From: Arsenicibacter rosenii
GTDB lineage: Bacteria; Bacteroidota; Bacteroidia; Cytophagales; Spirosomataceae
Reading direction: 5' to 3'
Assembly (NCBI RefSeq): GCF_001870735.1
Contig: NZ_MORL01000001.1
Coordinates: forward strand, 1-64,000
DNA: 64,000 nucleotides
Position 1 is the stretch's first letter. Each line of letters begins with the position of its first letter. The notes beneath the pieces are model-generated. The model was given only the letters and a program-made list of their open reading frames with translations. It had not been told where the DNA came from and did not search any database. Both the position numbers and the translations under genes were made by a program. Positions 29,574 through 39,118 of the stretch are shown here, one piece after another.

Positions 29574-31454
29574 TTAGCCCGGCGGAATCCGGATGGTGAC
29601 GCGGGTGCCTGCCGCGCTGCCATCCGGAAACACCAGGTCTTCGAACTGAACCATCGGCTGGCCGGTGTTGGTCTGGTCCAGCAGTTTCAGCCGTTCTTCG
29701 GTGGCTGATACCGAAAATGAAACATGCCGCGATGGTCCCTGCTGCTGATTTATTTCGGCCGAACGGGCCCGCCCGATGCCGTTATCTTCCACCGTGCAGA
29801 GAATAAACGCTTCATCTTCTGACAGGGAAAAGGCGATGCTGAGCTCCTTCGGCCCCTGCTTGTGCAGCAGACCGTGCTTCATGCTGTTTTCAACAAACGG
29901 CTGTACCAGCATCGGGGGGAGCTGGTGGTAATCTTCGTCGAGGTCATCGCTTAGGGTAATGCGGTAGGCAAAATCCTGCGGGAACCGCATTTTTTCGAGT
30001 TCCAGGTATTTCGTCAGGATGTCGGTTTCGGTGGACAGACTGATTTTTTTCTTGCCCGACACCTGTAAAATCTGGCGGGTAAGCGCGGTGAAGTTCCCCA
30101 TCTGCTCGTTGGCTACCTGCTTATCCCCGTACATAAACTGTTCCTGAATGCTGTTGAGTGCATTAAACATAAAATGCGGGTTCATCTGGCTTTTCAGCGC
30201 TTTCAGTTCACTGTCCCGGGCTTGCTGCTCAATGGTAATGCGGCGCTCGGCCTCCTGCAACTGTGTCGTCAGCAGTTCGCGCTGCTTGCGGTTCCGGAAG
30301 CGGGCAAAAAGGCCATAGGCAACTACCGACAGCGCAACGGCAAGGGCCAGAATAGTGTAAATCAACCCCGTTTTCCGCCCCGATTCCAGTTCAGTAATTT
30401 GCTTCTGCTGGGCCAGTGTCCGGATCGCGTGGTCTTTCTTTTCGGTCTCGTATTTGGTGTTGAGCTCCTGAATGGTTTTGTCTTTCTGAATTGTAAACAG
30501 GCTGTCTTTGAGGGATATGTATTGGTTAAGGGCGAGGTAGGCTGCCTTGAAATCATTACTCTTCCGGTAACTCTGCTGTAATTCAAAATAAATATCCATC
30601 AGCCCTTCATTATCACCGGTTTGTTGGGCAATGGTCTCTGCCTGCCGGAAATAGCGCAGGCTTTGCGGAATGTCTCCCAGGCGGGCATACGTCTGACCAA
30701 GGTTTCTCAGATTTTTGGTCCGTACAAAATCTACGTGATGCCGTTCAATTTCGGCTTTGGCTTCCTGCAGGTAAGGCAGCGCTTTGTTTGGCTGGCCGGC
30801 ATTGAAATAGGTCTTGCCGATGTTGTCGAGCGTCAGCGCGATACCGAAGCCGATCTGCTGGCTACGGCAGATGTGCAGTACCTGCTCGTATACCTGGATG
30901 GTTTTGACGTATGCTTTCTGTTGGGCGTAGGCATTGGCCAGGTTGGTCAGAATGGCCGCACGGTTCTGGCTTACTGTGTCATGGTGCTGTACCAGCAATT
31001 GGTCCGCTTCGGTCAGCAGGCGGATGGAGCGGGCATTGTCGCTGTTGTGGTAAAAGACATTAGCCAGATTACTTTTGCCGATCACGATGTTGCGGTAATC
31101 ACCGCGTTTTTCGGCCAGCCGCAGCGCCTGTACGTAGTATTGGGTGGCCTTGTCGTTGAGGGAGCGGCTGAAATAATAATTGCCCAGGCAGTTTAGTGAC
31201 CGGATCTGCCCGAGCTCGTAGCCAAGTGTATTGGCAATGCGGTTGGCTTCGGTGGCCATGTTCAGCACCGCCGTATCGGACCGGAACGTGGCAGCTACAC
31301 AGGCATCAATCAGGAGCTCAGCGCGCACCGTATCGGCCTTCGGGTGTTTTTTCAGCTGTTGTAACAGTGTTTCGTACGATTGTTGGGCCAGGGCAGGTCG
31401 GACCACGCCAGGCCATGCAAACAGCATAACCGCCAGCCAGATGAGCTGTTTCAT
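29574..31454 (-). CDS. LytS-type sensor histidine kinase with TPR sensor
   Basis: 626 aa. Signal peptide about 1-23, then TPR repeats (about 25-315) outside the cytoplasm, a coiled stretch, one membrane helix (362-384) and the His_kinase domain: phosphoacceptor H427 in QMNPHFMFNALNSIQ, followed by an ATPase domain with FVENSMKHGL and DNGIG. Signal unknown. It lies 33 bases downstream of the response regulator gene in the same operon. Convergent with the PQQ gene, 3 bases apart, with no terminator between. Confidence 0.93.
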   Translation of the reverse strand: MKQLIWLAVMLFAWPGVVRPALAQQSYETLLQQLKKHPKADTVRAELLIDACVAATFRSDTAVLNMATEANRIANTLGYELGQIRSLNCLGNYYFSRSLNDKATQYYVQALRLAEKRGDYRNIVIGKSNLANVFYHNSDNARSIRLLTEADQLLVQHHDTVSQNRAAILTNLANAYAQQKAYVKTIQVYEQVLHICRSQQIGFGIALTLDNIGKTYFNAGQPNKALPYLQEAKAEIERHHVDFVRTKNLRNLGQTYARLGDIPQSLRYFRQAETIAQQTGDNEGLMDIYFELQQSYRKSNDFKAAYLALNQYISLKDSLFTIQKDKTIQELNTKYETEKKDHAIRTLAQQKQITELESGRKTGLIYTILALAVALSVVAYGLFARFRNRKQRELLTTQLQEAERRITIEQQARDSELKALKSQMNPHFMFNALNSIQEQFMYGDKQVANEQMGNFTALTRQILQVSGKKKISLSTETDILTKYLELEKMRFPQDFAYRITLSDDLDEDYHQLPPMLVQPFVENSMKHGLLHKQGPKELSIAFSLSEDEAFILCTVEDNGIGRARSAEINQQQGPSRHVSFSVSATEERLKLLDQTNTGQPMVQFEDLVFPDGSAAGTRVTIRIPPG

Positions 31455-31487
31455 AATCAGGGTTTAGTCGGGTGGGTTGGAAATTGG

Positions 31488-32240
31488 TTACACGCGGATA
31501 CCGGCAATGAACTCGTCGAAGTCCTTTACTTTTTCACGGGCAATGGGAGTGCTGAGGCCATTGTCAAACTCGACCGTGGCGCCATCCTTTTTGTTGTACC
31601 GCCGGATCTGATGCGTGTTGATCAGATAGGAGCGGTGAATGCGGTAGAAACGCTCGTCATCGGCCAGAAGCTCGTCAAACTCCTTGATTTTTTTGCTGAC
31701 CAGTGTTTTTCCCTGACGGGTAATGACATTGGTATACGAGCCGTCGGCTTCAAAGAAAAAAATATCGTCCAGCTGCACGAACAGCAGGCTGTCGGCCATC
31801 GGCAGGGCAATCTTCTGTAGTTTGGTCACGTTCAGATTTTCCCGCAGCACGGAGGCCCGCTGGCTGATCTGGCCCTGTCCGATGAGTTTACGGGCCTTTT
31901 CTACGCCGGCGATCAGTTTGGAAATACTAACCGGCTTCAGCAGGTAATCAACCGCCGAAACCTCAAAGGCCCTGAGCGCATATTCGGAATAAGCCGTACA
32001 AAAGATTACCTCAAACGAGGGTTGCCGGAAATAGTCAAACAAGGCAAAACCATTCTCTTCCGGCATCTCAATGTCCAGAAAAACCAGATCGACCGGTTGG
32101 TTATTGATCATTTTAACCGCACTGCGGATGTCTCCCGCTTCGCTGATGCTCCGGATAGCCGGACAATGGTCGGCAAGGAGCTGGCGCAGCAGCGACCGGG
32201 CGGCGGGCTCGTCATCAACAATAAGTACACGTATAGGCAT
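31488..32240 (-). CDS. LytTR response regulator
   Basis: 250 aa from ATG 32240 (MPIRVLIVDDEP); the frame is open 45 codons further up but that part contains the promoter. Receiver domain 1-120 with D9, D10 and phosphorylation site D56 in FLDIEMP; LytTR DNA-binding domain about 140-245 (IFFFEADGSYTNVITRQGKT, YRIHRSYLINTHQIRRY). First gene of the operon with the histidine kinase, so the two form a two-component system. Confidence 0.95.
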   Translation of the reverse strand: MPIRVLIVDDEPAARSLLRQLLADHCPAIRSISEAGDIRSAVKMINNQPVDLVFLDIEMPEENGFALFDYFRQPSFEVIFCTAYSEYALRAFEVSAVDYLLKPVSISKLIAGVEKARKLIGQGQISQRASVLRENLNVTKLQKIALPMADSLLFVQLDDIFFFEADGSYTNVITRQGKTLVSKKIKEFDELLADDERFYRIHRSYLINTHQIRRYNKKDGATVEFDNGLSTPIAREKVKDFDEFIAGIRV

Positions 32241-32292
32241 AGGTTGAACCAGGTGGCGGTCAGACAATTGATAACTGTTCCGAATAATACGA

Positions 32293-32324
32293 TAAAAATA
32301 CGTACCGGGATTTATGGAATCAAA
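32293..32324 (-). promoter_or_regulatory. Promoter of the LytTR/histidine kinase operon
   Basis: On the minus strand TTTG (-33) lies 20 bases before TATTTTTA, one mismatch to TAnnTTTG, the spacing expected in Bacteroidota. It would start transcription about 45 bases before the regulator ATG. Confidence 0.5.
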
Positions 32325-32474
32325 GATGCACTTCGTGAACGGCAGGCTGCATTTCGTGAAACCGGGCAGATACAAACTGACGTGTTGTACTAGTTTCGGG
32401 GCATCAACGGTTGGTAAACAACAGGTTACTGCCGGCCGGAGAATCTAACCTTTCTGATAAGTCAGATTTACACT

Positions 32475-32978
32475 ATGAAAAAAGTATTTACGACAATTGT
32501 TGGGATGCTGCTGGCCTGGAACGCACAGGGGCAGTCGGCTATTGACCTTTCGGAGGACAAGCCTACGGTAAGCAACGGAATAGAGTTCAGCTACATGGTC
32601 AGAAACGAGCGCAATGAGGAGTCGTATTCGCGCTACGAAGTGTCGGTGACGGCCCAGAATAAGAGCGGCTGTATGCTGATCTATTTCAAAAAGGCAGGCG
32701 AAGAACTCAACAGCATTTTTGAAGGCGATCCGTCGGCCATTGCCCGGTTCGAATGCGTGAATGCCACCGGCAAACGGCTGACCTCCAAAGGGGCAAACGT
32801 AAAGGCAAAACCGTTTTTTGTGCCCTATACCAACAACGGCACCACGACGAAAGTAGAGGGTGGCTATCTCCTGAAAAATGGCTCCCGTGTCTCGGCTGAC
32901 CTGATTGTCATTGTGCCGAAGGGCGAACGACCGAAGTTTAAAGTACGCCCGCAGGACTTTGTTGATGTTGTTGAATAA
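32475..32978 (+). CDS. Secreted protein of unknown function
   Basis: 167 aa. Signal peptide about 1-20 (ending NAQGQ). The mature part (about 145 aa) is rich in strands with the pattern of an immunoglobulin-like or lipocalin-like beta fold (YEVSVTAQNKSGCMLIYF, ARFECVNATGKRL). Two cysteines. First of three same-strand secreted genes with gaps of 20 and 23 bases, so probably one operon. I do not recognise the family. Confidence 0.7.
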   Translation: MKKVFTTIVGMLLAWNAQGQSAIDLSEDKPTVSNGIEFSYMVRNERNEESYSRYEVSVTAQNKSGCMLIYFKKAGEELNSIFEGDPSAIARFECVNATGKRLTSKGANVKAKPFFVPYTNNGTTTKVEGGYLLKNGSRVSADLIVIVPKGERPKFKVRPQDFVDVVE

Positions 32979-32998
32979 CCCCTTAAATCGTCTCTGAA

Positions 32999-33304
32999 AT
33001 GATGAAAACACTGCTTTTTATTGCTCTCTTCTCCGGTTCACTGTTTCCGGTAGCTCAATCTGAAACAGCCACAAAGCAGGTACAGGAAAAGTACGTAACC
33101 GTAACGCTGCTGCGCCCGAAAGACCGCTCAACGGCCGCGCACGTGACCAAAGCCCTCGTCAGCTACTTCGGCATACATCAGCGGCAGGCAATGGAAATTG
33201 TCGCGGCGGCTCCTGTTATAATTGCCAAAGAAGTAGTCAAGGAAGAAGCAGCATCGATAAAAAGTGCGCTTGAAGCGGCCGGTGCTGAAGTTGAAGTGAA
33301 ATAA
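32999..33304 (+). CDS. Exported protein with an L7/L12 C-terminal-like domain
   Basis: 101 aa. Residues 1-21 are a plain signal peptide (hydrophobic FIALFSGSLF, cleavage near VAQS). The rest, from about 30 to 101, aligns over its whole length with the C-terminal domain of ribosomal protein bL12: KALVSYFGI for KAVRGATGL, AMEIVAAAP for AKDLVESAP, a Lys-Val-x-Lys-Glu-Ala helix and the end ALEAAGAEVEVK, which is nearly the same as the bL12 end. There is no L12 dimer domain. Known bL12 works on the ribosome; an exported copy of the fold has no obvious job. Alternative start ATG one codon later. Confidence 0.72.
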   Translation: MMKTLLFIALFSGSLFPVAQSETATKQVQEKYVTVTLLRPKDRSTAAHVTKALVSYFGIHQRQAMEIVAAAPVIIAKEVVKEEAASIKSALEAAGAEVEVK

Positions 33305-33327
33305 ACGGTTCTGAAAAACACTCAGGT

Positions 33328-34647
33328 ATGAAAACGTATTCTCCTGTTCAATTTATTGCCGGTACGCTGCTGATCATCAGTGCTCTGGTGCAGCCTGCGG
33401 GGGCACAGACCTGTCCGGGCGTTACCGTTGCCGGAACAACCAGCACCATCGGCACAACTCCCGCCTTACTGAATTTGCCGGTCGGGGTTGCCGTGGATGC
33501 GGCCGGCTTTATCTATGTCGCCGATTCGGAGAATCACCGGATCGTGAAATTTGCCCCGAATGCAACGTCCGGGAGCGCCGGTACGGTTGTCGCCGGCACA
33601 GGATCGGCCGGCAGCGGACCGCAGGAACTGAATAAACCGACCGGTGTTGCCCTGGATGGGAGTAACAATATCTATATTGCTGACTATGAGAATCACCGCA
33701 TTCAGAAGTTTGCCCCTAACTCGGTAGGTGGCGATAACGGAATCACGGTGGCCGGTACCGGTACGAGCGGGTATAGTCCTGAAAAGTTAAATAGACCATA
33801 TGGACTTACCGTTGATGGCGGCGGTTATCTCTACATTGCCGATGCGCAGAACCACCGCATCCAGAAATTTAACCCGAACTCGGTTGGCGGCGACAACGGG
33901 GTCACGATTGCCGGCATGACAATTAGCGGCTTACCCAGCTTTGGCTCAGCGCCCGACCGGCTTTATTATCCGCTCGGCGTGGCTGTAGATGGCTCAGGAA
34001 ACGTTTACATTGCTGACGCCAACAACTACCGGATTCAGAAATTTCCGCCGAATTCGGTTGGGGGCGACAATGGGGCAACCGTAGCCGGCATAACGATAAG
34101 TGCCGGACCGGCCAGTAATCAGTTGGATACGCCCCTGGGTGTGTTCGTTGACGGAGCGGGTTTCATTTATGTATCAGACTGGTATAATCACCGGATACAG
34201 AAATTTCCCCCGAATTCAACGGAGGGGACTCCCGGCATAACCGTAGGCGGGACATCCGGTGTATCGGGGTCATCAGCAAACCAGCTGGACAGGCCATCCG
34301 GCCTTGCCGTCGATGCGATGGGCTCGGTTTATGTGGCCGATCAGAATAATCACCGCGTCCAGAAGTTTGTTCCGGGCGGGCAAACCGCAACGGTAAGCGG
34401 GCTGACGGCCGATGAGTCGGCGTGTCCGGTCCGGTTACGGGGTACTGGCAATGGCCAAACGTTTGTCTTCTCCGGACCCAACGGCTATGTATTCAGCGAA
34501 GTGCACCGGACCGCCGGTACCTATCAGCCGGTAGCGTTTGATGTCCGTGTGCCAGGCACGTACACCCTTCAGGCCGGTACTGCCGGTGGGTGCGGATCGT
34601 CCGTTCCGGCGCAGATGACCGTGACGGTAGCCCGCAGCTGTCCGTAG
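33328..34647 (+). CDS. Secreted NHL-repeat propeller protein
   Basis: 439 aa. Signal peptide about 1-26. About six NHL repeats (35-350), each with a GVAVDxxGxIYVAD-x-NHRI-xKF core, form a beta-propeller. The last 90 residues are an Ig-like module (FVFSGPNGYVFSEVHR ... GSSVPAQMTV). No catalytic motif; NHL propellers usually bind proteins or sugars. No T9SS type A tail seen. Last gene of the three-gene group starting at 32475. Confidence 0.85.
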   Translation: MKTYSPVQFIAGTLLIISALVQPAGAQTCPGVTVAGTTSTIGTTPALLNLPVGVAVDAAGFIYVADSENHRIVKFAPNATSGSAGTVVAGTGSAGSGPQELNKPTGVALDGSNNIYIADYENHRIQKFAPNSVGGDNGITVAGTGTSGYSPEKLNRPYGLTVDGGGYLYIADAQNHRIQKFNPNSVGGDNGVTIAGMTISGLPSFGSAPDRLYYPLGVAVDGSGNVYIADANNYRIQKFPPNSVGGDNGATVAGITISAGPASNQLDTPLGVFVDGAGFIYVSDWYNHRIQKFPPNSTEGTPGITVGGTSGVSGSSANQLDRPSGLAVDAMGSVYVADQNNHRVQKFVPGGQTATVSGLTADESACPVRLRGTGNGQTFVFSGPNGYVFSEVHRTAGTYQPVAFDVRVPGTYTLQAGTAGGCGSSVPAQMTVTVARSCP

Positions 34648-34704
34648 GTTATTGGCTGGTAAACGTGTATTGAACAATAAGCAATAATACAGAAGGTTAG
34701 TGAT

Positions 34705-34732
34705 ATTGGGCCGGGCTATTGCCTGGCCCAAT
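34705..34732. terminator. Hairpin between convergent genes
   Basis: ATTGGGCCGGGC, 4 bases, GCCTGGCCCAAT: 12-bp stem with one G-T pair. It overlaps the last codons of the S41 gene. No T run. Confidence 0.4.
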
Positions 34733-35804
34733 GCCGTTTTACAAACTGTATCCAGTCTTTTTCGGCTGCCGGTATCCGGACATCCGGCGCAAAGCCAATG
34801 TTGTCGATCCGGTATTGGCGGGTCCAGCCGTTACGGCCCCAGGGCAGCGCAAGGCTAAAACTCCCGTCGCAGAGGTTAAAGTTCTGGTCGAGGCCATAGT
34901 CCATCACCCCGTGGGTATTAGTACCGAACAGCGTCACTTTTTTACTTTGTTTACACTCAAAAACAAAAAACTCAGTGCTGCTGCCGCAACCTTTATCAAT
35001 CAGCAAGGCGATGCGTTTCGGGTTGGCGTCGGGACTGACATCGGCGGGGCGGGTGAGGTCTTCGCCGTCACTGACCATACCGCCCGGATTAGCCAGTAAG
35101 CCGGTAAGCAGAAAACGTTGCCGCTTGATGAAAAAGGCATTGTTGACCGAATCCTTCATCATCGAAGCAATATTGTCGCGGGTCGATTCGATGAGCTCCG
35201 GGCTGGAGCGGTAATCCCATGACGGATACTGGATCGGGTTGGTATAAATCAGCTTAACCATCTCGTCGGAGGTCGACGTATTGCCACCCCCGTTCCCGCG
35301 TACATCGAAAATCAGGTCCGGCGTCCGGCTGATAAGTTGGGCATTGGCCCGCAGCAGGCTGTCGAGCCGGTCAACCTCCCGCTGGTTAAAGACGGCGAGC
35401 CGGATATACAGCGTTTTCGGATCGAGCTGCCGGAACTGAACCAGGTCGGTGCGGTCTTTGATCACGTCTGCATAAAGCACCGGCGCGGCTCCGGCCTGTT
35501 GCCGGATAACAAACACATGGCTGTCTTTGAAAAACGACGTGTATGTTTTGAGTACAGCATGGCAGTCATCAGCGGTCTTTGCGCTGCGGGCGAGTTGTTT
35601 TGTTTTAGTAACCAGCTGATTATAGCTTTTTTGTGTGGCCGGCGTAACCTTGTCGGTAAATCCGGCGTAAATGCGGGTTGTTTTATCAATGGCCTCGTTG
35701 AGCGCGGCCGGACATCTACAGCCGGTAGCCGGTCGGGAAGATTGTCCGAATGCAGTTACGCTAAAAAAGAACAGGCAGAACAGCAGAATGTGGATTGTTT
35801 TCAT
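34716..35804 (-). CDS. S41 (C-terminal processing) family peptidase
   Basis: 362 aa with signal peptide about 1-20. Mostly the S41 core: FDVRGNGGG (about 166-174) and the serine motif GCGSSTEFF (S275/S276), with YGLDQ downstream in the place of the lysine region. No PDZ domain is evident, so it is the shorter type found in Bacteroidota. Two adjacent Cys residues (C29, C31) near the N-terminus. Substrate unknown. It follows the CE15 gene by 58 bases on the same strand. Confidence 0.82.
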   Translation of the reverse strand: MKTIHILLFCLFFFSVTAFGQSSRPATGCRCPAALNEAIDKTTRIYAGFTDKVTPATQKSYNQLVTKTKQLARSAKTADDCHAVLKTYTSFFKDSHVFVIRQQAGAAPVLYADVIKDRTDLVQFRQLDPKTLYIRLAVFNQREVDRLDSLLRANAQLISRTPDLIFDVRGNGGGNTSTSDEMVKLIYTNPIQYPSWDYRSSPELIESTRDNIASMMKDSVNNAFFIKRQRFLLTGLLANPGGMVSDGEDLTRPADVSPDANPKRIALLIDKGCGSSTEFFVFECKQSKKVTLFGTNTHGVMDYGLDQNFNLCDGSFSLALPWGRNGWTRQYRIDNIGFAPDVRIPAAEKDWIQFVKRHWARQ

Positions 35805-35862
35805 ACGTTTTCAGATGTGCTTACCCTGAAAATACAAACCGGCCGCTGATCTACCTGCCTGA

Positions 35863-37131
35863 TCAGCGCGGCCGGAAATGCTTGTCGGCAAACCGGAGAT
35901 ACTGCTCCCAGTCATAATCGGTTACGTCGTGGCCGCCGGGCCGGATGTGGTAACTGATCTGCCCCTGTACGGATTGATTCAGCGGGGGCAGAGTGGAAAC
36001 CGGCAAGCCATTGGTTTTAAACAGCCGGTAAACCGGTGTTGCGGCCACCGCCGACGCAAACTCACCCGCCGGATCAGCGCCCTTGTCGTCCTGTGCACTG
36101 CCGATGTAGACCGGCCGTGGCGCAATCAGCCCGATGACCATGTGCTGGTCGAAAGGGAGCAGTGTGTCTTTATCCATGTATTGCCGGAAGCTTTTGGCGT
36201 ACCAGTGCGGGAACACCGTACACAGACGACGGATGTTTTCCCCAACGCCCCGATGAAACAGTTTGGCACCGCCCGCGCCGGATTCGTGGCTGATCACCAG
36301 CGCAAACCGCGGGTCTGAAGCCCCCGCCCAGAGTGCGGCCTTACCGAGTCTCGACCATCCGAAAACGGCTACCTGTTTCCGGTCAATGGCCTTATCGGTT
36401 TCCAGGTAGTCCATGATCCGGCTGAGGGCCCATGCCCATGCACCGATGGTGCCGAAATTATCGGGCCGCTGCTGGTAAGCCGGAAACAACTGATGTACCC
36501 CCGTCGTCAACGTTGATCCGGCCTCGTCCGACGCTACATCTTCGCGGTAGGCGGTTACGAGGGCATAACCCGCTTTCAGGATTTTTTCGACGGGCCACTG
36601 CCGCGCATTGGTGCCCCGACAGGCTTCCGTCGCGCGGTTATGCTGTACGCAGCTCAGGTCGATATACGGATTGTTTTTACCAGACTCGACAAACGATTTT
36701 GCCAGCCGGATGCCCGGATCGGGGTGGATGGTGTGATTCCCCCAGAAATTCAGCCCGACAATCGCCGGTGCGGGGCCTTTCATCTGATTGGGAATATAGA
36801 GCAGCACGTCGGTTTTGGGCCCCTGCGGTGTGCCGTCGTAGTAGATCACCACCTGCTTCCGTGTGGCCAGACCGCCGAGGGCCTGCCGGTCTTCGTCAAC
36901 CACGGCAAACCGCATGCGTTCGGGGCGCGGAGGGGCCTGCCCGTACATCTCCGACGCAAATAGCTTCAGCAACTCAGGGCGGCGTTCTTCCGTCCACTGG
37001 CGGGCGGTCTGCACGCGCTTGCCAGTGGTCAGTACCAGCGGATTCGGAAGCGTCTGCGCTACTGAACCGGTTGTACAGACCAAAAGAAAACAAAGGAAAA
37101 GGTTGGATAATGAAAACAGTAACGGTCTCAT
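35863..37131 (-). CDS. CE15 glucuronoyl esterase-like protein
   Basis: 422 aa, signal peptide about 1-26. Alpha/beta hydrolase of carbohydrate esterase family 15: nucleophile S260 in GWSRLGKAALWAGA, acidic residue region HESGAGGAK, and H in RPGGHDVTDYDW near the end. CE15 enzymes split ester bonds between glucuronic acid of xylan and lignin. The GWSR variant replaces the usual GCSR. It is 6 bases from the upstream GH97 gene, so they are one operon, probably for plant cell-wall glycans. Confidence 0.9.
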   Translation of the reverse strand: MRPLLFSLSNLFLCFLLVCTTGSVAQTLPNPLVLTTGKRVQTARQWTEERRPELLKLFASEMYGQAPPRPERMRFAVVDEDRQALGGLATRKQVVIYYDGTPQGPKTDVLLYIPNQMKGPAPAIVGLNFWGNHTIHPDPGIRLAKSFVESGKNNPYIDLSCVQHNRATEACRGTNARQWPVEKILKAGYALVTAYREDVASDEAGSTLTTGVHQLFPAYQQRPDNFGTIGAWAWALSRIMDYLETDKAIDRKQVAVFGWSRLGKAALWAGASDPRFALVISHESGAGGAKLFHRGVGENIRRLCTVFPHWYAKSFRQYMDKDTLLPFDQHMVIGLIAPRPVYIGSAQDDKGADPAGEFASAVAATPVYRLFKTNGLPVSTLPPLNQSVQGQISYHIRPGGHDVTDYDWEQYLRFADKHFRPR

Positions 37132-37137
37132 GAGCGA

Positions 37138-39003
37138 TCAGCGATTAGGTTCAATCACGACGGCCTGCCCGCCCCTGGCCGCCAGCTGAACAGGGAACGC
37201 ATCGCCCTTTTTAACGGTGACAGTACGTTTGCGGATGCTATCGGCCCCGTCATCTTCGTAAACCGTGGCGGTATAGGTTTTGCCTTTGTCCAGAAAGTTC
37301 AGGGTAAGCGTTCCGGACCAGTCGTTGAGGCCCGCGGCGGTCCCAAGATACCATAATTTACCTTGCCGCCGTGCAACGGCAATGTGCTGACCAATTTCGC
37401 CGGAGAGGTAGTGTGATTCGTTCCAGACGGTCGGCACACGGCTGAAAAACTCAATTTCGCCCTCGTTTGTATAGTCATTCGGGTTACCGTACCAGAACAT
37501 GGCCTGTAACGGACTGAAATAAACCACCGTCAGCGCCAGTTGCTGCCCTTTGCTGACCTGTAATTTGGTTTTGCGCAGGTTGTCGCTGAAGGCTTTGTTG
37601 GCGTTCGGATAGCAGAATGTATAATCGGCCGCACCGGCCAGAAACCGCGTAAAGGGCAGCACCGTGTTATGAAACGCATCCGGATTGTTTTCGTTGCCGC
37701 GAATGCCTTCCTGCGTCAGCAGGTTGGGATAGGTGCGGCTCAGCCCCGTAGGCTTGTAGTTGTCGTGAATGTCAAGGATGAAGCCGTGTGCCTGCACCTT
37801 TGGCAATGCCTGCGCCAGCCACTGAATACCTTCCTGACTCAGGCCGTCGACAAATCCGAACTTCAATCCGGCCACTCCCCATTTCTGATACAGGGGCAGA
37901 ATGGTATCCAGTTTAGCCCGTAATGCCACGCGGTTGACGTACAGAATTACCCCGATGCCTTTTTGCTTGCCATATTGAATCACCTTCGGCATGTCGATAG
38001 CCTCAATCACGTTGGTGGGGTCGGAAGAACCACGGAATTCGGCCCCGTACCAGCCCGCGTCGAACATGATGTATTGCAGATTGTGTTTGTGCGCAAAATC
38101 AATGCAGTCGAGGCCGTTTTGGGTCGTGAGGTACGAGCGGATCAGCTTGCCGGGCTTCACCCATGCCGGTATACCGCTGGCCGGGGGCGGCGACAACCGG
38201 AAGGCTAAGTCGCTGAAGGCATGGAGGCCAATGGCTGAGGCGCTGACGCTGATCGTACGCCACGGACTGCTAAACGGCTGGCCGATGCGGACAGAGTCGT
38301 GTTTGGCCGGATCGCGGTAGTCTTTTTTGAAGCTGACCGCCAGCGTGTTGGGGGTAGTGCCTTTTTCCAGTACGGCTTTGGTATAGCCCGCATTGGCCGC
38401 TTCACCAACCGAAATAAACAGTTTACCGTTGGTCAGGGTAGTCGGGAAATCGCTGGTTTTGGTAAAGCTGTCAACGGCAGTGGGCGCAAATACGCTTTCC
38501 TCGTTGTATTGATAAAGCGTAAACGGGCTTGCAAACCGGAAGGTGGTCAGCTCGCGGGTAATGACGCCTGCCCGAATGGCCGCTTTGTCTGTCAGGGTAT
38601 AGCGGAACGCCAGACTCTGGTTATAAAGCCGGAATGTTACCTGAAAGGGGGTTGACCCCGACCGGCAGCTAACGGTTGTTTCGTTGAACCGGTTGGGTAT
38701 CCGGTCGTTTTCGCCCAGCGGCCAGGTAATGGTTTCGTTTACGGTTCGGGTGGCCGATGAGACAATGGCCGCATCAGCGCCGATGGTTCCGGAGCGAAGC
38801 TCAAGGCCCAGTACCGACCAGTCGACAACCACGCTTTGGTTGACCAACATCCGGTAAACCAAAGCGTGGTCAGGGTTTACCATAACGTCGATACGGGTTT
38901 TGCCATCGGGGGAGACCAGTTTAACGGCCTGAGCGTGTAGCCTGCTCAGGCTGAAAAGAAAAAGCAGGACAACCGGAAAAACATGGCGATTGAGCATGTG
39001 CAT
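37138..39003 (-). CDS. GH97 glycoside hydrolase
   Basis: 621 aa, signal peptide about 1-25. N-terminal beta-sandwich (25-280), then a TIM barrel with MFDAGWYG, GLKFGFVDG, DIHDNYKPTGLSRTYPN and EGIRGNE, all GH97 marks, and a C-terminal sandwich. The Asp in KFGFVD sits where retaining GH97 enzymes (alpha-galactosidase type) have their nucleophile, so I favour a retaining enzyme over a SusB-like inverting glucosidase; this needs alignment. Family enzymes act on alpha-linked sugars. Operon with the CE15 gene. Confidence 0.9.
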   Translation of the reverse strand: MHMLNRHVFPVVLLFLFSLSRLHAQAVKLVSPDGKTRIDVMVNPDHALVYRMLVNQSVVVDWSVLGLELRSGTIGADAAIVSSATRTVNETITWPLGENDRIPNRFNETTVSCRSGSTPFQVTFRLYNQSLAFRYTLTDKAAIRAGVITRELTTFRFASPFTLYQYNEESVFAPTAVDSFTKTSDFPTTLTNGKLFISVGEAANAGYTKAVLEKGTTPNTLAVSFKKDYRDPAKHDSVRIGQPFSSPWRTISVSASAIGLHAFSDLAFRLSPPPASGIPAWVKPGKLIRSYLTTQNGLDCIDFAHKHNLQYIMFDAGWYGAEFRGSSDPTNVIEAIDMPKVIQYGKQKGIGVILYVNRVALRAKLDTILPLYQKWGVAGLKFGFVDGLSQEGIQWLAQALPKVQAHGFILDIHDNYKPTGLSRTYPNLLTQEGIRGNENNPDAFHNTVLPFTRFLAGAADYTFCYPNANKAFSDNLRKTKLQVSKGQQLALTVVYFSPLQAMFWYGNPNDYTNEGEIEFFSRVPTVWNESHYLSGEIGQHIAVARRQGKLWYLGTAAGLNDWSGTLTLNFLDKGKTYTATVYEDDGADSIRKRTVTVKKGDAFPVQLAARGGQAVVIEPNR

Positions 39004-39118
39004 CAGGTAGGGTTACGTTGAAAAACGGGTTACAGGAAAGCCTGCTGCGCAAACAGCAGGCCTGTCTTTCAGAAATAGCAAAAGAGGGAACGTAAATACC
39101 TGTCTGGTGCGAAAAAAA

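Noticed and set aside
31488-32375. Longer start for the LytTR regulator
   Set aside because: The added 45 residues contain the promoter sequence and precede the normal receiver-domain start.
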